From positions 1,240,001-1,304,000 of the forward strand of contig NZ_JBIZWA010000001.1 of the NCBI RefSeq assembly GCF_044769865.1: a stretch of DNA of 64,000 nucleotides, read 5' to 3'. Of this stretch, positions 1-8,572 are shown piece after piece. The DNA is from Homoserinimonas sp044769865. Lineage in GTDB: Bacteria > Actinomycetota > Actinomycetes > Actinomycetales > Microbacteriaceae. Made by a program: the position numbers and the translations under genes. Position 1 is the first letter of the stretch, and every line of letters begins with the position of its first letter. The notes under the pieces are model-generated. The model searched no databases. It was given only the letters and a program-made list of their open reading frames with translations, and was not told where the DNA came from.

Positions 1-1
1 C

Positions 2-973
2 CCCGTTCTGGTGCTCGGCCCCGAGGTCGACGCGACTCATTCCAACGCTGACGCCGTGCGGCTCGCCGAGCGACTGGGCGCACCAGCGTGGATCGCACCC
101 TCGCCGCCGCGCTGTCCGTTCCCCACGACGCATCCGCTCTTCGCGGGCCTGCTGCCGCCGAACATCGCGGGCATCGCCGAGCTGCTCTCCGGCCACGACC
201 TCGTGATCGTCGTCGGAGCACCCGTCTTCCGCTATCACCACGACCGCCCGGGGCGCTACCTCGCGGAAGGCTCAAGCCTCGTGCACATCTCGCAGGACCC
301 GGCTGAGATCGCCCGGGCCCCCTTCGGCGACTCCTTCCTCGCGCCCGTCGCCGATACTCTCGCGCGACTCCCGGAGACCGTCGCGCCCAAGGAGACGCCG
401 GCCTCTGCGCGCGCAGAGCGCACTCCCGGCGTCGACCGCGAAGACCGGATGCACCCCGACACCGTCTTCCGCGCCATCACCGAGCTCGCGCCCGACGACG
501 CCGTGCACGTCGTCGAGTCGACGTCGACCGCCGACTCGTTCTGGAACACCGTGCGGCTGGAGTCACAGGGTTCGTACTACTCGGCCGCAGCTGGAGGCCT
601 CGGCTTCGGGCTCCCCGCCGCTGTCGGCATCCAGTTGGCCAATCCTCAGCGCCGCGTCGTAGCCTCAATCGGTGACGGATCCGCCAACTTCGGTATCACC
701 GGGCTCTGGTCAGCGGCCCAGCAGAACACGCCGGTCGTCTTCGTGATCCTTCGCAACGACACCTACGGCGCGATGGTCAATTTCAACAAGCGACTGGGGA
801 CCAACAACACCCCCTCGGTCGAGCTCCCTGGCATCGACTTCGTTCAAGTGGCCGCAGGGTACGGCGTACCCGCCGAACTCGCCACCACCGAGGCGGAACT
901 TCGCCTCGCCCTCACGCGCGCCTTCGCCTCCGATGGCCCGACGCTCATCGAAGCGCGCACCTTTCACGACTGA
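2..973 (+). CDS. Benzoylformate decarboxylase-like ThDP enzyme, C-terminal part (5' end outside window)
   Basis: Open from the first base, so only the last ~324 of the usual ~530 residues are present. The visible part is the end of the central domain and the C-terminal PP domain of a thiamine-diphosphate 2-oxo-acid decarboxylase. The ThDP/Mg motif runs from GDGSANFGITGLWSAAQQN to LRNDTYGAM, close to benzoylformate decarboxylase (MdlC), which converts phenylglyoxylate to benzaldehyde and CO2. A benzaldehyde-dehydrogenase-like ALDH lies at the far end of the same module (18918-20384), which supports a 2-aryl-2-oxo-acid substrate. The ABC importer starts 29 bp downstream and is probably co-transcribed. 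The exact substrate is inferred; another aromatic or branched 2-oxo acid is possible. Confidence 0.85.
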   Translation, partial: PVLVLGPEVDATHSNADAVRLAERLGAPAWIAPSPPRCPFPTTHPLFAGLLPPNIAGIAELLSGHDLVIVVGAPVFRYHHDRPGRYLAEGSSLVHISQDPAEIARAPFGDSFLAPVADTLARLPETVAPKETPASARAERTPGVDREDRMHPDTVFRAITELAPDDAVHVVESTSTADSFWNTVRLESQGSYYSAAAGGLGFGLPAAVGIQLANPQRRVVASIGDGSANFGITGLWSAAQQNTPVVFVILRNDTYGAMVNFNKRLGTNNTPSVELPGIDFVQVAAGYGVPAELATTEAELRLALTRAFASDGPTLIEARTFHD

Positions 974-1002
974 GATCTGACACTGAGAACAGGAACATCA
1001 CC

Positions 1003-2118
1003 ATGAAGATCACGATCGAGAACCTGCAGCTCCGCTACGGCAAGTTCACCGCGATTGACGACATGCAGCTGGAGATCGGCGACCGGGAGTCGGTCGTGCT
1101 GCTCGGCAAGTCGGGCTGTGGCAAGACCAGCACGATGCGCTGCATCGCGGGACTCGAGGAGCCCACCGCGGGCCGCATCACGATCGGCGACACGGTCGTC
1201 TTCGACGCGGAAAAGGGCATCAACCTGCCGCCCAACAAGCGCAACGTGGGCATGGTCTTCCAGTCCTACGCCGTGTGGCCGCACATGACGGTGTTCCAGA
1301 ACGTTGCGTACTCCCTCAAGCTGCAGAAGCTTCCCAAGGATGAGATCAAGACCCGCGTCATGGAGACGCTGGAGCTCGTCGGCCTGGAGGCTTTCGCGGA
1401 GCGTGGCGCGAGCCTCCTCTCGGGTGGTCAGATGCAGCGCGTCGCCCTCGCTCGCAGCCTCGTGATGCGTCCCTCCGTGCTGCTGCTCGACGAGCCGCTC
1501 TCCAACCTCGACGCTCGCCTCCGCGACCGCCTGCGCATCGAGCTCCGCGAGATCCAGCTGCAGATGGGGCTCACGACGGTCTACGTCACGCACGACCAGC
1601 AGGAGGCCTTCGCGCTCGCCGACCGGATCGCACTCATGCAGGACGGCATCATCGTGCAGATGGACAAGCCGACCGCCATGTACAACGAGCCGGTCAGCGC
1701 CTCGATCGCCCACTTCCTTGGCGTCTCCAACGTGCTGCCCGTGACGGCCTCGGCCGACGGCAACTTCACGCTGACGGATGCGCCGCTCACCGTGACCACG
1801 AGCCAGACGCGTCCGGCGCCCGGTGCGCAGGACCTCAAGGCATGCATCCGCAGCGAAGACCTCAAGCTCGCGCGAGCGGGTGTCGCGGGCGCCAACTCGT
1901 GGGAGGGCATCGTGCGCGTCGCGAGCTTCCAGGGCAGCAGCATCCGTTACGCCGTCGAGGTCGGCGACGTGGCCCTCGACGTCGTCGCCCCCAAGGGTTC
2001 GGATGACTTCGCCGTCGGTGACACCGCCTGGGTGACCGTCAGCCCGGCCGCCGTGCAGGTGCTCCCCGAGGCCGTGGCCAAGCGCGCCGACCTCACCGTC
2101 GGGGCGGTGGCGGCATGA
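1003..2118 (+). CDS. ABC transporter ATP-binding protein, FbpC/PotA type
   Basis: 371-residue ATPase of a binding-protein-dependent importer. Walker A GKSGCGKT at residues 35-42, Q-loop at VFQSY (85-89), signature LSGGQMQRVALA from 139, Walker B VLLLDEP at 159-165, and the H-loop VTHDQ near 197. The last ~130 residues form a TOBE-like regulatory domain, as in iron, polyamine and sulfate importers. An AGGA ribosome site lies at 991-994. The stop overlaps the permease start by 4 bp (ATGA), so translation is coupled. The Fbp family usually moves ferric iron, but the setting among aromatic-acid genes makes an organic substrate equally plausible. Confidence 0.93.
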   Translation: MKITIENLQLRYGKFTAIDDMQLEIGDRESVVLLGKSGCGKTSTMRCIAGLEEPTAGRITIGDTVVFDAEKGINLPPNKRNVGMVFQSYAVWPHMTVFQNVAYSLKLQKLPKDEIKTRVMETLELVGLEAFAERGASLLSGGQMQRVALARSLVMRPSVLLLDEPLSNLDARLRDRLRIELREIQLQMGLTTVYVTHDQQEAFALADRIALMQDGIIVQMDKPTAMYNEPVSASIAHFLGVSNVLPVTASADGNFTLTDAPLTVTTSQTRPAPGAQDLKACIRSEDLKLARAGVAGANSWEGIVRVASFQGSSIRYAVEVGDVALDVVAPKGSDDFAVGDTAWVTVSPAAVQVLPEAVAKRADLTVGAVAA

Positions 2119-3929
2119 CCTACACGCTCCCGCCCAGCGAGCAGCAGGATGAGCAGTCCACTCGCGCGGTCGCCACGAGTCGTGGTGTCGAGTCGCCGGC
2201 CGCCAAGGGCCGCAACCGTGGCCGCATCGCCTTGAAGAACCTCCGTCGCGAGATCCCGTCGGGCGTGCTCGCGATCATGTTCATCTTCTTGATCGTGCTG
2301 CCGATGATCTTCATCATCATCGCGGCGTTCTCGACCGCCGTGCCGCGCCCCGGCAACCCAGATGTCGGAACCTTCACCTGGGAGAACTTCGCGATCCTCG
2401 GCACCGAGCGGGGCGTGCAGAGCATCATCAACTCGATGATCATCGGCACCGGCGCCGGGCTCCTCTCCCTCATCATCGGTGCGCTGCTCGCCTTCATTGC
2501 GGCGCGCACGGATGCTCCGTGGAAGCGCTTCATCTACATCGCCGGCATCGCCCCGATGTTCCTCCCCGCCCTCGTGGGTGCCCTCGCGTGGTCGATCCTC
2601 GCGAGCCCCACCTCGGGTCACCTCACACTGTTCCTGAGGGACATCGGCCTCGGCGGCGGAATCAACATCTACTCCTACGGCGGCATCATCTTCGTGTTGG
2701 GGCTGTACTACGCGCCCTACACGTTCATGCTGACCTACAGCTCCTTCGCGATGATGAACGCCGACCTCGAGGAGGCGGCCTCGGTGCACGGCGCCGGGCT
2801 GCGCAAGCTCTTCGGCAGCGTGACCCTGCCCCTCGCCGTGCCAGCCCTCGCGGGTGCCGCCATCCTGAGCTTCACGCTCGCGATGGAGAACTTCCCCGTC
2901 AACGCGATCCTCGGCAACCCCGCCGGCATCGAGACACTGCCGACCTACATCTACGGCCTCATGGTCGGCGACCCGCAGCCGAACGCTGCCGCGGCGATCG
3001 CGATCGCGCTGACCGCGGCGGTTGTCATCGTCACGGTCATCCAGCAGCGGGTGGTCAACCGCAAGCGCTTCACGACGCTGACGGGCAAGGGCAACCGCCC
3101 GCGCCCCGTGCCCCTGCGCGGCCTGCGCTGGGTCGCGACGGGCTTCGCGGTGCTCTACTTCACCCTCTCCGTCGCCATGCCGATGATTGCGCTCGTGCTC
3201 ACGGCCACGTCGAAGAACGTCTACATCAACCGCTTCATGGACCTCTTCGAGGGCTTCTCCTTCGACCGCATCGCGCAGGCAATCGGGCAGAGCGACTTCC
3301 GCGAGTCGACGATGAACTCGATCATCATGGCCGTCGCCGCCGCGATCATCGGAACGCTCATCGCGTTCCTTGCCTCCTACGTGCGCTACCGCAGCACCTC
3401 CCGCCTCGGGCAGCTGCTCGAGCAGATCGCCATGTCGCCCCTCGCAATCCCGCAGGTCGTGCTCGGTATGGGCATCCTGTGGGTGTGGCTGAGCCTGCCG
3501 TTCCCCGTGTACGGCACGATCGCGCTGCTCGTTATCGCGACACTCGCGGTCAACATGCCGCAGGGCTACCGCAGTATCTCGTCGTCGATGCTGCAGCTCG
3601 ACGGTGACCTCGAGAACAGCGCCGTGATGCTCGGTGCCGGCCGCATGCGCGCGGTGCGCAACGTCACGATCCCGCTCATGCGGACGGGCATCGTGTCGAC
3701 GCTGCTCCTGCTGCTGATGCTCGGCCTGCGTGAGATGAGCGCCATCCTGTTCCTCTACACGTCCGACACCCGGGTGCTCTCGATCCTTGTCTTCCACAGC
3801 TTCGAGAACGGCAGCATCAGCTACTCCGCGGCCATCAGCCTCGTCTTCGTGCTCCTCATCGCCGTCGTGGCGATCGCCACCCAGGTGATCGGTATCCGCG
3901 AGCGGAAGTTCAAGGACGCATCCCTGTAG
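2115..3929 (+). CDS. ABC transporter permease with two fused membrane domains (FbpB type)
   Basis: 604-residue integral membrane protein in which two homologous permease halves are joined in one chain, as in FbpB/ThiP. Each half has about six membrane spans and an EAA loop that contacts the ATPase: the first near EEAASVHGAGLRKLFGSVTLP, the second near ENSAVMLGAGRMRAVRNVTIP. The N-terminal ~45 residues are cytoplasmic and basic. It overlaps the ATPase gene by 4 bp and is followed 42 bp later by the binding protein, so the importer genes run ATPase, permease, binding protein. Confidence 0.93.
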   Translation: MTYTLPPSEQQDEQSTRAVATSRGVESPAAKGRNRGRIALKNLRREIPSGVLAIMFIFLIVLPMIFIIIAAFSTAVPRPGNPDVGTFTWENFAILGTERGVQSIINSMIIGTGAGLLSLIIGALLAFIAARTDAPWKRFIYIAGIAPMFLPALVGALAWSILASPTSGHLTLFLRDIGLGGGINIYSYGGIIFVLGLYYAPYTFMLTYSSFAMMNADLEEAASVHGAGLRKLFGSVTLPLAVPALAGAAILSFTLAMENFPVNAILGNPAGIETLPTYIYGLMVGDPQPNAAAAIAIALTAAVVIVTVIQQRVVNRKRFTTLTGKGNRPRPVPLRGLRWVATGFAVLYFTLSVAMPMIALVLTATSKNVYINRFMDLFEGFSFDRIAQAIGQSDFRESTMNSIIMAVAAAIIGTLIAFLASYVRYRSTSRLGQLLEQIAMSPLAIPQVVLGMGILWVWLSLPFPVYGTIALLVIATLAVNMPQGYRSISSSMLQLDGDLENSAVMLGAGRMRAVRNVTIPLMRTGIVSTLLLLLMLGLREMSAILFLYTSDTRVLSILVFHSFENGSISYSAAISLVFVLLIAVVAIATQVIGIRERKFKDASL

Positions 3930-3971
3930 GCGGCAGTGACGCCTTCTACCCCCACCAAGAAAGGAAACAGC

Positions 3972-5072
3972 ATGCGAATCAGGAACACCGCATTCGCCTC
4001 GATCGCCATTGCCGCGCTCGCCCTCACGGGCTGCGCGAGTGGCGACTCTGACTCGGTCGTCAGTGGTGACGCCGACGTCAACGTCGAGGACGGCCTGGTC
4101 ATCGACGGCGAGCTCATCGCCGACAAGGAGACCTACGAGGCAGCCAAGGAGCAGACCCTCTCGCTCTACACGGGCTACCAGGACGCCAACCAGAAGGCCT
4201 TCAACGACGCCTTCACCGCCGACACGGGCATCAAGGTCGAGTACGTGCGCGACGTCACTAACAAGCTCAGCGAGCGTGTGCTCTCTGAGCACGGTGCCGG
4301 CCGCCTGCCCGCCGACGTCATCATCACCTCCGACTACAAGGTCGCCAACGAGTTCGGCGAGGCGGGCATCTGGGAGTCGTACACCCCGCTGCCCATCGAG
4401 GGTGAGGACGAGCTGCAGCACAACGGCGGCGACTTCACGACCTTCGCGAACGTCGCGGTCACCTTTGCCTACAACACGCAGCTCGTGTCTGAAGAGGACG
4501 CGCCGAAGTCGTGGATGGACCTGCTCGACCCGGCCAACGAGGGCAAGATCGGCCTCACGACCGGCACCGCCGGTGGCTCGTCCATCGCGCTGAACCGCTT
4601 CATCCAGGAGGAGGTCGACCCCGACTACTGGACCAAGATGGCGGCCCTCAAGCCGACGGTCTTCGACAGCGGCGGCCAGCGCCAGGAGGCGCTCGCGCGT
4701 GGCGAGCTCAACGTCGCGACCGCGGGTACGGCATCCGTCAACGTTGCTGTGACGCAGGACAACGCGCCGATCATGATGGTCGTGCCCGAGGAGGGGCTCG
4801 TGCTCTTCAGCTTCTTCGCTGGCAAGGTTGCCGACGCGAAGAATTCCGAGGCAGCCGAGGTGTTCCTCAACTACGCGCTCTCGAAGCGTGGCCAGTCGGC
4901 CATCTCGCAGGTCGGTGACTACGCGGCCCGCGCCGACGTCGACCCGCCCGTCTCGGCCGGCATCGACCTGCCGCCGCTCGACTCCGACCAGGTGTGGGTC
5001 ATGCCCGCCGAGTCTGAGCTTGAGTACGGCGCGGCTGACGCGGAGATCTGGAAGTCCGCTTTCGGTCGCTAA
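3972..5072 (+). CDS. ABC transporter solute-binding lipoprotein (FbpA-like family)
   Basis: Extracellular solute-binding protein of the iron/organic-ion class. The ATG at 3972 is preferred to the in-frame GTG at 3936 because AAGGA (3961-3965) sits six bases upstream and the protein then begins with a clean lipoprotein signal ending in the lipobox LTGC (Cys21). The mature part begins with an acidic, Gly/Ser-rich linker, then TLSLYTGYQ at the start of the first lobe. Last gene of the importer, ending just before a strong hairpin (5089-5125). Iron-coordinating tyrosines cannot be assigned with certainty, so the ligand is left open. Confidence 0.9.
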   Translation: MRIRNTAFASIAIAALALTGCASGDSDSVVSGDADVNVEDGLVIDGELIADKETYEAAKEQTLSLYTGYQDANQKAFNDAFTADTGIKVEYVRDVTNKLSERVLSEHGAGRLPADVIITSDYKVANEFGEAGIWESYTPLPIEGEDELQHNGGDFTTFANVAVTFAYNTQLVSEEDAPKSWMDLLDPANEGKIGLTTGTAGGSSIALNRFIQEEVDPDYWTKMAALKPTVFDSGGQRQEALARGELNVATAGTASVNVAVTQDNAPIMMVVPEEGLVLFSFFAGKVADAKNSEAAEVFLNYALSKRGQSAISQVGDYAARADVDPPVSAGIDLPPLDSDQVWVMPAESELEYGAADAEIWKSAFGR

Positions 5073-5088
5073 GTAGCAGCACTCCTGA

Positions 5089-5125
5089 ACTCGGGAGCCC
5101 GGCACACGGTGTCGGGCTCCCGAGT
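5089..5125 (+). terminator. Hairpin terminator after the ABC importer operon
   Basis: A 13-bp perfect stem, ACTCGGGAGCCCG (5089-5101) with CGGGCTCCCGAGT (5113-5125), and an 11-base loop. No U-tract follows, as is common in high-GC actinobacteria. It lies 17 bp after the binding-protein stop and before the MFS gene. Confidence 0.8.
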
Positions 5126-5163
5126 CCTGTGTTCCGTCTCATCTTCGGCAGTCAGGAGAGCCT

Positions 5164-6453
5164 GTGTCAGCAGTAGCCGGTGCACCCCGCGGGGGCGCCC
5201 TGAGCGCGTTTCGCCACCGCAGTTACTCGATTTTCTGGGTGGGCGCGCTCATCTCGAGCACGGGCACGTGGCTCGGCAACCTCACGGTGCCCTACGTGCT
5301 CTACCAGATGACCGGCAGCGCCGTGTGGGTGGGCGTCGCCGCGGCGGCACAGTTCGGCCCGGCCTTCGTGCTCTCGCCGCTGGGCGGCTCCCTCGCCGAC
5401 AACCGGGACCGGCGGATGCTGCTGCTCTGGACGCAGGCGGGTCTCGGTGTCATCACCCTGCTCATGTGGTTGCAGTGGGCCTCGGGGTTCCATGTGCCCG
5501 TCGTGCTGGTGGGGCTCCTGACGCTCTTCGGCATCCTGAACGGCATCAATAACCCGGCGTGGCAGTCGCTCGTCAACGACCTCGTGCCGCGGGAGGATGT
5601 CGTCTCGGCGGTCACGCTGAACTCGCTGCAGTTCAATCTCGCCCGCGCGCTCGGACCCGCGATCGCCGGCGTGCTGCTCGCGACGCTGGGGGCGACGTGG
5701 GCCTTCTTCTTCAACGCGCTCTCCTTCGTGATCGTGGTCGTGACCCTGCTCTTCGTGCGGCCGCATATCTCGCGCATCCTCGTGCCGGTCGGCGGCGGCT
5801 TCGCCTCCCAGTGGCGTGACGCGATCGCCTACATGGCCCGGAGTCGCGCGATGCTCCTCGCGATCGCGCTGTGCTGCGTCGTCGGCCTGCTCGGCAACCC
5901 GATCTTCACCTTCACGGTCGTCTTCGCCGAGACGGTCTTCGAGACCGGCCCCGTCGGCATGGGGATGCTGACGGCATCCCTCGGCATCGGTGCGGTGCTC
6001 TTCGCGATCTTCCAGTCCGTCATCCGCGGTCGCGGCGGGTCGTTCGGGCGTCGCGCGGCGACCGCGCTCGTCGCGCTCGGCGTGGCCCTCATCATCATGG
6101 GACTCGTGCCGACCCTCGGGTGGGGCATCGCGGCGGGGCTTGCGGTGGGCGCGGCGTTCCTTGCGGCGTTCGCGACGCTCAACAGCGCCATCCAGCTCAT
6201 GGCCGCCGATCACCTGCGCGGCCGGGTCATGGCCGCCCGTCACATGGTCTTTTCGGCATCGATCGCGGTGGGCGTGCTCGTGTCGGGCGTGCTGGCGGAG
6301 GAATGGGGCGTGCAACTCGCCACGATCATCTTCGGTGCTGGCCTCATCGCGATCGCCGCGATCGTGATGCTCGTGCCGGGTCTGGGGTTCCGCCTGCTCG
6401 ATGAGGCGGATGCCGACCCGCGGGATGTGCCGCCGCTCGACCCGGAAACGTAG
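5164..6453 (+). CDS. Major facilitator superfamily transporter (MFS_3-like exporter type)
   Basis: 429-residue membrane protein with about 12 hydrophobic spans. The N-terminal region FRHRSYSIFWVGALISSTGTW and the loop with DNRDRRMLL are typical of the MFS_3/transmembrane secretion effector group, which includes enterobactin-exporter-like and drug-efflux-like proteins. The GTG start at 5164 is supported by AGGAGAG at 5154-5160. It is separated from the ABC importer by a hairpin and followed by another, so it is probably its own transcript. It could export a toxic aromatic intermediate; the substrate cannot be read from sequence. Confidence 0.88.
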   Translation: MSAVAGAPRGGALSAFRHRSYSIFWVGALISSTGTWLGNLTVPYVLYQMTGSAVWVGVAAAAQFGPAFVLSPLGGSLADNRDRRMLLLWTQAGLGVITLLMWLQWASGFHVPVVLVGLLTLFGILNGINNPAWQSLVNDLVPREDVVSAVTLNSLQFNLARALGPAIAGVLLATLGATWAFFFNALSFVIVVVTLLFVRPHISRILVPVGGGFASQWRDAIAYMARSRAMLLAIALCCVVGLLGNPIFTFTVVFAETVFETGPVGMGMLTASLGIGAVLFAIFQSVIRGRGGSFGRRAATALVALGVALIIMGLVPTLGWGIAAGLAVGAAFLAAFATLNSAIQLMAADHLRGRVMAARHMVFSASIAVGVLVSGVLAEEWGVQLATIIFGAGLIAIAAIVMLVPGLGFRLLDEADADPRDVPPLDPET

Positions 6454-6472
6454 CGCCGCGGCATCCGCCGCT

Positions 6473-6494
6473 GCGCGGGCGACCCGGCCCGCGC
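6473..6494 (+). terminator. Hairpin terminator after the MFS gene
   Basis: Perfect 8-bp all-GC stem, GCGCGGGC (6473-6480) with GCCCGCGC (6487-6494), six-base loop, 20 bp after the MFS stop codon and just before the iclR operator. Confidence 0.6.
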
Positions 6495-6504
6495 CCATTG
6501 AGTG

Positions 6505-6529
6505 GGAATCGCATTCTGTCCCCTAGAAT
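6505..6529. promoter_or_regulatory. Candidate IclR operator in front of the iclR gene
   Basis: ATTCT (6513-6517), seven bases, AGAAT (6525-6529): an inverted repeat ending 6 bp before the iclR start codon. An extra half-site GGAAT lies at 6505-6509. The same arrangement with the same spacing recurs as two tandem sites at 8573-8609. Placement over the translation start region suggests autoregulation. Binding is inferred. Confidence 0.6.
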
Positions 6530-6535
6530 CGCAGC

Positions 6536-7291
6536 ATGTCCGAGCAACCCGAGCGGGACCAGCCTGCCTACCCCATCGGCTCCGTCGACAAGGCCCTTCG
6601 CCTTCTCATGCTTGTCGCTGAACGTCCCGGCGGTGTGCGCATCGGTGAGGCGGCAGCCGCCCTCGGTGTCGCCGCGTCGACCGCGCACCGGCTGCTGCAG
6701 ATGCTTGCGCTGCACGGCTTCGCGCGGCAGGACCCCGCGACCAAGGTCTACCACCCGGGCGACGCCATCGATCGCCTGACGAACCCCATCGAGCGGGTCC
6801 GGCAGTTGGCGCTGCCGCTGCTGCGCGAGCTCGTCGAGGAGTGCGGCGAGACCGTGCACCTCGCGGCGCTCGAGGATGGCGCGGCGGCCCGCACCCTCTT
6901 CTCGGTGGAGAGCCCGCACCTGCTGCGGGTCGGCGACCGTTCGGGCCACACGCAGCCTGCCCACCTGAGTGCCATGGGGCGCGTGCTGCTGTCAGACAGC
7001 GACCCCGCGGAGGTCGCCAAGGCGGTGCGCGCGGCCGGCTCGGAGGCGGATGTCGCGGCGATCGAGCAGCACTTCGCGGCCATCGCCGAGAGTGGCTACA
7101 TGCAACAGCACGGTGAGGTCGAGTCGGGCGTCAGCGCCCTCGCGGTGCCCGTGCGCGGCGCCTCTGGCGCGGTCGAGTACGCGATCGGCGTCACCTACCC
7201 GACCGGTCGCATCCCGGCGGATGCCGTGCCCGAGCTGGCAGAGTCCATGAAACGAGCAGCGGCGCAGCTCGAGAACGAGCTGCGCCGCTGA
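6536..7291 (+). CDS. IclR-family transcriptional regulator
   Basis: 251-residue IclR protein. The N-terminal winged helix is visible (GSVDKALRLLMLVAERPGG, then the recognition helix region AASTAHRLLQMLALHGF). An IclR effector-binding domain follows, with the family stretch HLSAMGRVLLS near residues 145-155 and the VSALAVPVRGASGAVEYAIGV segment near the end. It stands between the MFS gene and the convergent monooxygenase. The shared ATTCT-N7-AGAAT sites upstream of itself and of 8519/8738 point to it as regulator of the monooxygenase and the CoA operon. The inducer is probably an aromatic acid or its CoA ester (inference). Confidence 0.93.
   Translation: MSEQPERDQPAYPIGSVDKALRLLMLVAERPGGVRIGEAAAALGVAASTAHRLLQMLALHGFARQDPATKVYHPGDAIDRLTNPIERVRQLALPLLRELVEECGETVHLAALEDGAAARTLFSVESPHLLRVGDRSGHTQPAHLSAMGRVLLSDSDPAEVAKAVRAAGSEADVAAIEQHFAAIAESGYMQQHGEVESGVSALAVPVRGASGAVEYAIGVTYPTGRIPADAVPELAESMKRAAAQLENELRR
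7258..7289. terminator. Hairpin inside the last codons of iclR, convergent terminator
   Basis: Perfect 14-bp stem, AGCGGCGCAGCTCG (7258-7271) with CGAGCTGCGCCGCT (7276-7289), loop AGAA. It encodes the last residues of the regulator. Only 16 bp separate the two convergent genes, so this coding hairpin is the only evident terminator for either. Confidence 0.65.
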
Positions 7292-7307
7292 GGCTCCTGG
7301 CTGTCGC

Positions 7308-8519
7308 CTAGGCCGGGTAGTTCCGCACCTTCGGCGCCTTGTCGAGGGGCATGAACATCCAGTCGAGGTTCGAGAAGTCCTTCGGGTCGTGGTCCTTGAA
7401 GGCGTAGTTGCGGATCTCGCGACCGATGCCCTCGATGTGGAACAGCTCGCCGGCAACGCGCGCGAGGCGCTGGATGTTGTTGGCGTGCACGACACGGCGG
7501 TCCTGGTATTCCGCGAAGGCATCGGAGGTGTTCTCCGAGCTCAGCAGCGCGCCGGCCATCGCGATCGAGTCGTCGAGTGACTGCGCGCCACCCTGCGCGA
7601 GGTACTGCACCATGGCGTGGGCCGCGTCGCCGATGAGGGCGACGTTGCCGTCCACCCAGTTCTCGGCGGGCTCGCGGTCGTACATGGGCCAGCGGATGTC
7701 GCGGCTCAGGTACTTGCCGGCGTTCTGCACGCTCTCGCAGCAGACCGAGAAGCGGGCGTCGAGTTCCTCGGGCGTGCCCCAGTTGTCGTGGTCGGGGCTG
7801 TAGCTGTCGGACTTGAAGACGGCGACGTTGTTGTAGACCTTGCCGTTGCGCAGCGGGTACTGGATGAGGTGCATGTTGGGGCCGAGCCAGCAGAGCACGG
7901 AGGGCGAGGAGGTGATGTCCTCGCCGACGATCTCGGTGGGCACGGTGCCGCGGTAGGCGACGTACTTGGTGGGCACGAGCTCGTCGCCGATGATCGCGTC
8001 ACGCAGCGGCGAACGGATGCCGTCGGCGCCGATGACCGCGTTGGCCAGGTAGGTCTGGCCCTTGAGGGTCGTGACGAGCACCTTGCCGTCGGGCTGGTTG
8101 ACGGCGCTGACGACCTCGCGGTCGGTCTCGACCTCGACGATGCCGCTCTCGCGGCATCCCTCGAGGAGGGAGCTGTGGAGGTCGGCGCGGTGTGCGACGA
8201 CGTAGGGGTAGCCGTAGTGCTTCACGAACTCGTCACCGAGGTCGATGATGCCGATCGTCTTGCCCGTGACGGCGTCGAGGTAGACCTTGCGCTCGGGGAA
8301 GACGGCATCCTTCAGCACCTTGTCGAGCACGCCGAGGCTGTCGAGTGCCGAGAGGGCGTTGGGGGCGAGCTGGATGCCGGCACCCACCTCGCCAAGTTCG
8401 GGAGCGCGCTCCAGGACGTGCACCTTGCGACCTCCCCGGGCGAGTCCGAGTGCGGTGGCGAGGCCGGCGATGCCGGCGCCGGAGACCAGGACATCGACTT
8501 CGGTGGGCTGTTCTGACAT
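7308..8519 (-). CDS. FAD-dependent aromatic hydroxylase, 3-hydroxybenzoate 6-hydroxylase/salicylate hydroxylase type
   Basis: 403-residue group A flavoprotein monooxygenase. The Rossmann motif GAGIAGLATALGLARGG is near residues 12-28; the second FAD/NAD motif GADGIRSPLRD lies mid-protein; GDAAHAMVQYLAQGG is the ribityl-binding motif. Segments such as WPMYDREPAENWVDG closely resemble 3-hydroxybenzoate 6-hydroxylase, which makes gentisate with NADH and O2. The ATG at 8519 is chosen over the upstream one at 8573 because AAGGAG precedes it and the FAD motif then sits at the usual place. No gentisate dioxygenase is in the window. A tandem candidate IclR operator lies upstream, so it probably shares regulation with the divergent CoA operon. 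Confidence 0.88.
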   Translation of the reverse strand: MSEQPTEVDVLVSGAGIAGLATALGLARGGRKVHVLERAPELGEVGAGIQLAPNALSALDSLGVLDKVLKDAVFPERKVYLDAVTGKTIGIIDLGDEFVKHYGYPYVVAHRADLHSSLLEGCRESGIVEVETDREVVSAVNQPDGKVLVTTLKGQTYLANAVIGADGIRSPLRDAIIGDELVPTKYVAYRGTVPTEIVGEDITSSPSVLCWLGPNMHLIQYPLRNGKVYNNVAVFKSDSYSPDHDNWGTPEELDARFSVCCESVQNAGKYLSRDIRWPMYDREPAENWVDGNVALIGDAAHAMVQYLAQGGAQSLDDSIAMAGALLSSENTSDAFAEYQDRRVVHANNIQRLARVAGELFHIEGIGREIRNYAFKDHDPKDFSNLDWMFMPLDKAPKVRNYPA

Positions 8520-8572
8520 GGGCCCTAACTCCTTGGGACGGGCCGACACGGTGTGAGTCGGCGTTCGGTTCA

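Noticed and set aside
2519..3607. A 362-codon frame within the permease gene on the same strand
   Set aside because: Arg/His/Pro-rich low-complexity translation, a frame-shifted shadow of a well-conserved permease.
1947..5105. A 1,052-codon open frame on the minus strand across the ABC importer genes
   Set aside because: It is antisense to three clear genes, is rich in Arg, Asp, His and Gly, has no domain, and results from the G/C third-position bias. The same applies to the long opposite-strand frames at 964-1713, 5167-6498, 8570-10183, 10949-14323, 35093-37651, 42342-44609 and 48653-50611.
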